A stretch of DNA of 64,000 nucleotides, taken from assembly GCA_021826065.1 (NCBI GenBank), contig JAKADY010000009.1, forward strand, positions 1 through 64,000, in the 5' to 3' direction. The stretch is from Pseudomonadota bacterium (GTDB lineage Bacteria; Pseudomonadota; Gammaproteobacteria; Burkholderiales; Thiobacillaceae). Each line of letters begins with the position of its first letter. Within the stretch, counting starts at the first letter, position 1. A program made the translations under genes and the position numbers. The notes under the pieces are model-generated. The model made no database searches. It saw only the letters and a list, made by a program, of their open reading frames with translations, and was not told the DNA's origin. Positions 60,458-64,000 of this stretch are shown here, piece after piece.

Positions 60458-60754
60458 TCAGAGGTCTAGGCCCGAGTCGGCGTGACAGGTGCAGTTCGGG
60501 TCCTTGCTCACCGTGCCATCGCAACAGACGATCTTGCCGGCACGGCAGCCGCACACACCCTTGTGCCCCTTGCAGCAGTCGAGCGGCAGTCCCTGGGCAA
60601 GACTCAGCGAACGGTCAACGCCATCCGGACAGACTGATGCAGCGGCTGTTACCGGTTCCGGCGTCTTTGCGCGGGGATCGGCCGCTCGTGCGAGCGGCAG
60701 CAGCATCAGACTGAAGGCCAGCAGGATGAAGGGCAGCGCACGATAGAGGTTCAT
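60458..60754 (-). CDS. Small exported Cys-rich protein
   Basis: A 98-residue exported protein (signal peptide ending LARA). The mature part has ten Cys in CPDG, CCKGHKGVCGCRAGKIVCCDG and PNCTCH, a dense pattern that suggests disulfides or metal binding. It is not a recognised family to me. The start overlaps the upstream Uma2-type gene by 4 bp, so it is likely co-translated. Confidence 0.68.
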   Translation of the reverse strand: MNLYRALPFILLAFSLMLLPLARAADPRAKTPEPVTAAASVCPDGVDRSLSLAQGLPLDCCKGHKGVCGCRAGKIVCCDGTVSKDPNCTCHADSGLDL

Positions 60755-61323
60755 GGGGTAAGAAGCGGGAGTTCCAGGGAGATCTGGGGCAGCAACAGGG
60801 GGCTCAGGACGCAAGGCCCTGTCTGGATCTGCACCTCACGGTAAGTCCCTTCGCCGGGACTGCGGCAGATGTGCACGCTGCCGGATTCGGCGTCCAGCAC
60901 CCACACCTCGGGGATGGCATGGCGGGCGTAGAGCGGCACCTTCACCTGGAGGTCGTAGGCCAGGCTGGATTGGGCCACCTCGACGATGAGCAGGACATCT
61001 TCAGGGCCCGGATGGCCGCGGGTGTAATAGTCCTCGCGCGGACGCAGCAGGGCGATGTCGGGTTGGGGTTCGGAGTAGCGATCCAGACGTACAGGATTTT
61101 GTACGGAGACAATGGCGTTCTCACCCGCCGACTGTACGAATCGTTGCACTAATCGCGAGATCGTCCCCGCGTGCCAACTGCCGATCGGTGGCATATCGAT
61201 GATCTCCCCTTCGATGAGCTCCACCCGGTCGTCCGCGTGCAGGATGCCGGCCTCGGCCATGCGGTAGTAGTCCTCGACGCTGAGGCGATGACGGGTGATC
61301 AGGGGGTCGGCCAGGGCGTGCAT
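60751..61323 (-). CDS. Uma2 (DUF820) family putative endonuclease
   Basis: A 190-residue protein of the Uma2 family, a PD-(D/E)xK-like fold common in cyanobacteria and mobile-gene-rich bacteria. RVELIEGEIIDMPPIGSWH, EPQPDIALLRPR, DVLLIVEVAQSSLAYD and PEVWVLDA are typical, with acidic residues and Glu of the catalytic site. ATG 61323 is chosen. Function unknown. Confidence 0.88.
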   Translation of the reverse strand: MHALADPLITRHRLSVEDYYRMAEAGILHADDRVELIEGEIIDMPPIGSWHAGTISRLVQRFVQSAGENAIVSVQNPVRLDRYSEPQPDIALLRPREDYYTRGHPGPEDVLLIVEVAQSSLAYDLQVKVPLYARHAIPEVWVLDAESGSVHICRSPGEGTYREVQIQTGPCVLSPLLLPQISLELPLLTP

Positions 61324-61397
61324 GGTCAGGCTCCGTGGTACAAGCACAGACTAGAACCGGCGGCCGGCCGCGTCAACTGCGGCCGTGGGCGCGTTGG

Positions 61398-63137
61398 CTA
61401 TTTGCGCTTGGGCGGCAGCAGGTCGGTGATGCTGCCCTCGGCCATCTCGGCGGCGAAACAGAGTGTCTCCGACAGGGTGGGGTGTGGGTGGATGGTGAGC
61501 CCCAGGTCCTCGGTCGTGGCCCCCATCTCGATGGCGAGCGCCGCCTCGGCGATCAACTCGCCGGCGTTCACCCCGACGATGCCGGCGCCGATCACCCGCC
61601 GGGTCTCGGGGTCCAGGATGAGCTTGGTCAGGCCCTCGGTGCGCGCGACCGATAGCGCCCGGCCGCTGGCGGCCCAAGGGAAGGCAGCCTTTTCGATCGG
61701 GATGCCCTTGGCCTGGGCCTCGGCCTCGGTCACCCCCACCCAGGCCACCTCGGGGTCGGTGTAGGCCACCGCGGGGATCACCAGGGCCTGGAACTCGACC
61801 TTGTGGCCGGCGATGACCTCGGCCGCCACCTTGCCCTCATGCACCGCCTTGTGCGCCAGCATGGGCTGGCCGACGATGTCACCGATGGCGAAGATGTGCG
61901 GGACGTTGGTGCGCATCTGCCGGTTGACCGGGATGAAGCCGCGCTCATCGACCGCGACGCCAGCGGCCTCGGCACCGATCGCCTTGCCGTTGGGGCGGCG
62001 GCCGATGGCCACCAGCACGCGGTCATAGACCTCGGTCAGGGTTTTGCCGTCGGCCTCGATGCCGACGTGAATGCCGTCCGGCTGCGCCGCAATGGCGGTG
62101 ACACCGGCGTTGAGCCGGATCGCCTCGAAGCGTTTTTCCATGCGCCTGGTCAGCGGCCGCACGAGGTCCGCATCGCAACCGGGGATGAGCTGAGGCCCGC
62201 GTTCCACCACGGTCACCCGGCTGCCCAGGGCGTCATAGACGGTGCCCATCTCCAGGCCGATGATGCCGCCACCGATCACCAGCAGCCGGCGTGGGATGTC
62301 AGCGAGCGCGAGTGCGCCGGTGGAGTCCATCACGCGCGGGTCCTCGGGCTGGAAGGGCAGCCGGATCGGCTGCGAGCCGGCGGCAATGATGGCATGGTCG
62401 AAGGCGATGGTTTTGTGCCCCTCGGGACCGTCGACCGCCAGGCTGTGGGGGCCGGTGAAACGTCCCACGCCCTGCACGACCGTGACTTTGCGCTGTCTGG
62501 CCAGCTGCGCGAGACCGCCGGTGAGCCGGGCCACCACCTCTTTCTCCTTCCAGTGGCGTAGCCTCTCCAGGTCCACCTGGGCCTGGCCCAGGTGGATGCC
62601 GTGCGCGGCCATCTCCTGCGCCTCGCTGATGACCCGCGCGGCGTGCAATAGCGCCTTGGAGGGGATGCAGCCGACGTTGAGGCAGACCCCGCCCAGGGTC
62701 GGATAGCGTTCCACCAGCACCACGCTGAGCCCCAGGTCGGCGGCGCGAAAGACGGCCGTGTAGCCGCCGGGGCCGGCGCCCAGGACCAGGACCTGGGCGT
62801 GCAGGTCTGCCGGGTGGGCGGTGAGGGGGGGAGGGGAGGAGGCTGGGGGCGGGCTGACTTCCGCATGCCTCACCCCTTTTTCCTCACCCGTCGATCCGGC
62901 GGGATTCAACAGCAGGATCGGCGACCCCTCCGAGACCTTGTCACCCACTTTGACCAGCAGGCGTTCGACCACCCCGGCCTGCGGGCAGGGGATGTCCATG
63001 GCCGCCTTGTCGGACTCCAGGGTGATGAGCGGGGTGTCCTTGGCGACCGTATCGCCCGGCTGCACCAGGACCTCGATGATGGGGACATCCTTGAAGTTAC
63101 CGATGTCCGGGACCTTGATCTCAATGGGTTGGGTCAT
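61398..63137 (-). CDS. lpdA: Dihydrolipoyl dehydrogenase with N-terminal lipoyl domain (E3)
   Basis: E3 of the pyruvate dehydrogenase complex, 579 residues. A lipoyl domain (lysine in LESDKAAMDIP) is joined by a Pro-rich linker (about 85-110) to the flavin disulfide reductase domain. FAD site is LGAGPGGYTAVFRA, redox disulfide GGVCLNVGCIPSK, NAD site IGGGIIGLEMG, and the His/Glu pair is in HPHPTLSE. The linker is coded by repeat-like GC DNA (62818-62853). Two toxin-antitoxin genes separate it from aceF. Confidence 0.95.
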   Translation of the reverse strand: MTQPIEIKVPDIGNFKDVPIIEVLVQPGDTVAKDTPLITLESDKAAMDIPCPQAGVVERLLVKVGDKVSEGSPILLLNPAGSTGEEKGVRHAEVSPPPASSPPPLTAHPADLHAQVLVLGAGPGGYTAVFRAADLGLSVVLVERYPTLGGVCLNVGCIPSKALLHAARVISEAQEMAAHGIHLGQAQVDLERLRHWKEKEVVARLTGGLAQLARQRKVTVVQGVGRFTGPHSLAVDGPEGHKTIAFDHAIIAAGSQPIRLPFQPEDPRVMDSTGALALADIPRRLLVIGGGIIGLEMGTVYDALGSRVTVVERGPQLIPGCDADLVRPLTRRMEKRFEAIRLNAGVTAIAAQPDGIHVGIEADGKTLTEVYDRVLVAIGRRPNGKAIGAEAAGVAVDERGFIPVNRQMRTNVPHIFAIGDIVGQPMLAHKAVHEGKVAAEVIAGHKVEFQALVIPAVAYTDPEVAWVGVTEAEAQAKGIPIEKAAFPWAASGRALSVARTEGLTKLILDPETRRVIGAGIVGVNAGELIAEAALAIEMGATTEDLGLTIHPHPTLSETLCFAAEMAEGSITDLLPPKRK

Positions 63138-63166
63138 TTCGCGATTTTCCGGGAAAAGGACGGTGG

Positions 63167-63553
63167 TCAGATCCGGATGACGGGGGCAGGGTATTGCACC
63201 AGCCGGGCGTCGCTCGTCACCAGGGCGATGCCTTCGACCATCGCCTGCGCGACCAGGAGTCGGTCGAAGGGGTCACGGTGGAGCGCCGGCAGGCTGCCCA
63301 CGGCCTGGACATGCGCCGCTGAGATGGGTAGCTCCAGATAGCCTTGGTCCAGTAGGCCGCGGCGCAACAGACGCGCATCGGCCTGGAAGTCGGGACGACC
63401 CAGGCCGTTCTTGATGCTGATCTCCCACAGGCTGGCGACGCTGTAACAGAGCTCATGTTCGATGTTGTTGAGCATCTGCTGCGCCGCGGCCGACAGGCGG
63501 TCAGGTCTGCCCGCCGCCCACAGCAACACCTGGGTGTCAAGCAGCAGTTTCAT
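63167..63553 (-). CDS. vapC: PIN-domain toxin (VapC-like) in the pdh operon
   Basis: A 128-residue PIN ribonuclease with MKLLLDTQVLLWAAG, the conserved ELCYSVASLWEISIK and LHRDPFDRLLVAQAMVEG segments carrying acidic active-site residues. ATG 63553 follows within the last codons of the antitoxin (17-bp overlap). It is placed between aceF and lpdA on the same strand. Confidence 0.92.
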   Translation of the reverse strand: MKLLLDTQVLLWAAGRPDRLSAAAQQMLNNIEHELCYSVASLWEISIKNGLGRPDFQADARLLRRGLLDQGYLELPISAAHVQAVGSLPALHRDPFDRLLVAQAMVEGIALVTSDARLVQYPAPVIRI

Positions 63554-63794
63554 GGGCACCCAGGAACAACCGCTCGATCTCCGCTTGACCAAGGGTGTCG
63601 AAGTCATCCGGCACCGTGATTTGGCCGGCCAAAAAACCCAGACGGCGTGTCGGGCGGTCCTCGCCCTGCGAGATGGGCACGACCTTGACCATGGGACGAC
63701 CGGCCCGGGCGATGATGAAGGCTTCGCCCTGGGCAGCTTGTTCGACCAGCCTGGATAAATGGGTCTTGGCCTCGTGGATGTTGACGGTGCGCAT
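63537..63794 (-). CDS. Phd/YefM-type antitoxin in the pdh operon
   Basis: An 85-residue antitoxin with VNIHEAKTHLSRLVEQAAQGEAFIIARAGRPMVKV, the Phd/YefM DNA-binding fold, and an acidic C-terminal tail for toxin binding. An inverted repeat, ACTAAGT-CA-ACTTAGT, lies 14 bp upstream of its start. The pair may have its own promoter inside the pdh operon. Confidence 0.92.
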   Translation of the reverse strand: MRTVNIHEAKTHLSRLVEQAAQGEAFIIARAGRPMVKVVPISQGEDRPTRRLGFLAGQITVPDDFDTLGQAEIERLFLGAHETAA

Positions 63795-63807
63795 TTCGCT
63801 CGATCGG

Positions 63808-63823
63808 ACTAAGTCAACTTAGT
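63808..63823. promoter_or_regulatory. Palindromic operator candidate for the second toxin-antitoxin pair
   Basis: ACTAAGT at 63808-63814 and ACTTAGT at 63817-63823 form a 7-bp inverted repeat with a 2-bp spacer. It shares the CTAAGT half-site with the GCTAAGTTAGC at 57937, suggesting related autoregulation by the two Phd/YefM antitoxins. Confidence 0.5.
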
Positions 63824-63886
63824 TTAGTCGGTGCTGTCGTAGATCTGCAAACTCGGACTTTGCCACTGCGTGGGCTTGGTTTGGGG

Positions 63887-64000
63887 TCACAGAAGCAGCC
63901 GCCGCACGTCGGAGAGCATCAGGCGCAGGTGGCTGGTGAAGCGGGCCCCGTCCGCCCCGTCGATGACGCGGTGGTCGTAGGACAGCGACAGCGGCAGCAT
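63887..64000 (-). CDS. aceF: AceF C-terminus (E2 of pyruvate dehydrogenase), partial
   Basis: The last 37 residues of dihydrolipoyllysine acetyltransferase, with the start cut off by the window edge. The catalytic motif [18 protein letters not shown] (His and Asp of the acyltransferase) is present, followed by the C-terminal helix. On the same strand as the toxin-antitoxin pair and lpdA, it is the upstream part of the pdh operon. Confidence 0.9.
   Translation of the reverse strand: MLPLSLSYDHRVIDGADGARFTSHLRLMLSDVRRLLL

Overview
This 64 kb, GC-rich window reads as a chromosomal segment of a flagellated, respiratory proteobacterium. The best fit is Gammaproteobacteria: a FleS/FleR pair sits directly upstream of fliEFGHI, there is a complete rsx/rnf operon with nth, an aat-bpt N-end-rule pair, EttA, and an AceF/LpdA pyruvate dehydrogenase end. 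A sulfur-oxidiser-like gammaproteobacterium, or a betaproteobacterium such as a Thiobacillaceae, cannot be excluded from sequence alone. Genes are densely packed, often with 4-bp ATGA overlaps. I saw no rRNA, tRNA, CRISPR array, prophage or transposase gene.

Layout: (1) 0.1-7.9 kb, flagellar regulators and basal body/export genes (fleS, fleR, fliE, fliF, fliG, fliH, fliI). The cluster stops after fliI with no fliJ. (2) 7.9-16.1 kb, on the opposite strand, a full cbb3 oxidase locus with its assembly genes (ccoI, ccoS, ccoNOQP, ccoG, a FixH-like gene and a DUF3149 miniprotein). (3) 16.2-21.7 kb, aat, bpt, two poorly known genes, a PilZ protein, thyA, folA and a small cytochrome c. (4) 21.8-33.4 kb, a chemoreceptor, murI, queG/tsaE, amiC, a NarXL-type two-component pair, a deacetylase, a frameshifted acyl-CoA synthetase/acetyltransferase and a PduO-type adenosyltransferase. 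(5) 33.4-45.3 kb, a repeat-rich intergenic block, a DUF1841 protein, a FIST sensor protein, nth, rsxEGDCBA, ald, pyrD and a CZB-GGDEF cyclase. (6) 45.4-57.2 kb, two tandem paralogous miniproteins, ygiQ carrying an inserted DUF559 nuclease domain, pgm, several small exported proteins, a frameshifted MMPL transporter with a LolA-like partner, and ettA. (7) 57.2-64 kb, two PIN-type toxin-antitoxin pairs, a histidine phosphatase, a class III nucleotide cyclase, a Uma2-family protein, and lpdA with the last codons of aceF.

Functionally, polar-flagellum assembly, c-di-GMP elements (PilZ, GGDEF) and a chemoreceptor suggest motility control. The cbb3 oxidase, Rnf complex and NarXL-like regulators suggest life at low or fluctuating oxygen.

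The most striking non-standard content is repeat biology. A DUF559 nuclease cassette bounded by inverted copies of a 39-bp GC hairpin repeat is inserted in frame in ygiQ. Related hairpins without the nuclease occur in two intergenic regions, joined to a ~60-bp palindromic unit. A 135-bp MITE-like element has 18-bp perfect terminal inverted repeats and a 5-bp target duplication. Heptanucleotide satellites sit at several gene junctions. Two large genes each carry a single-base loss in a G/C homopolymer, which could be real lesions or sequence errors.
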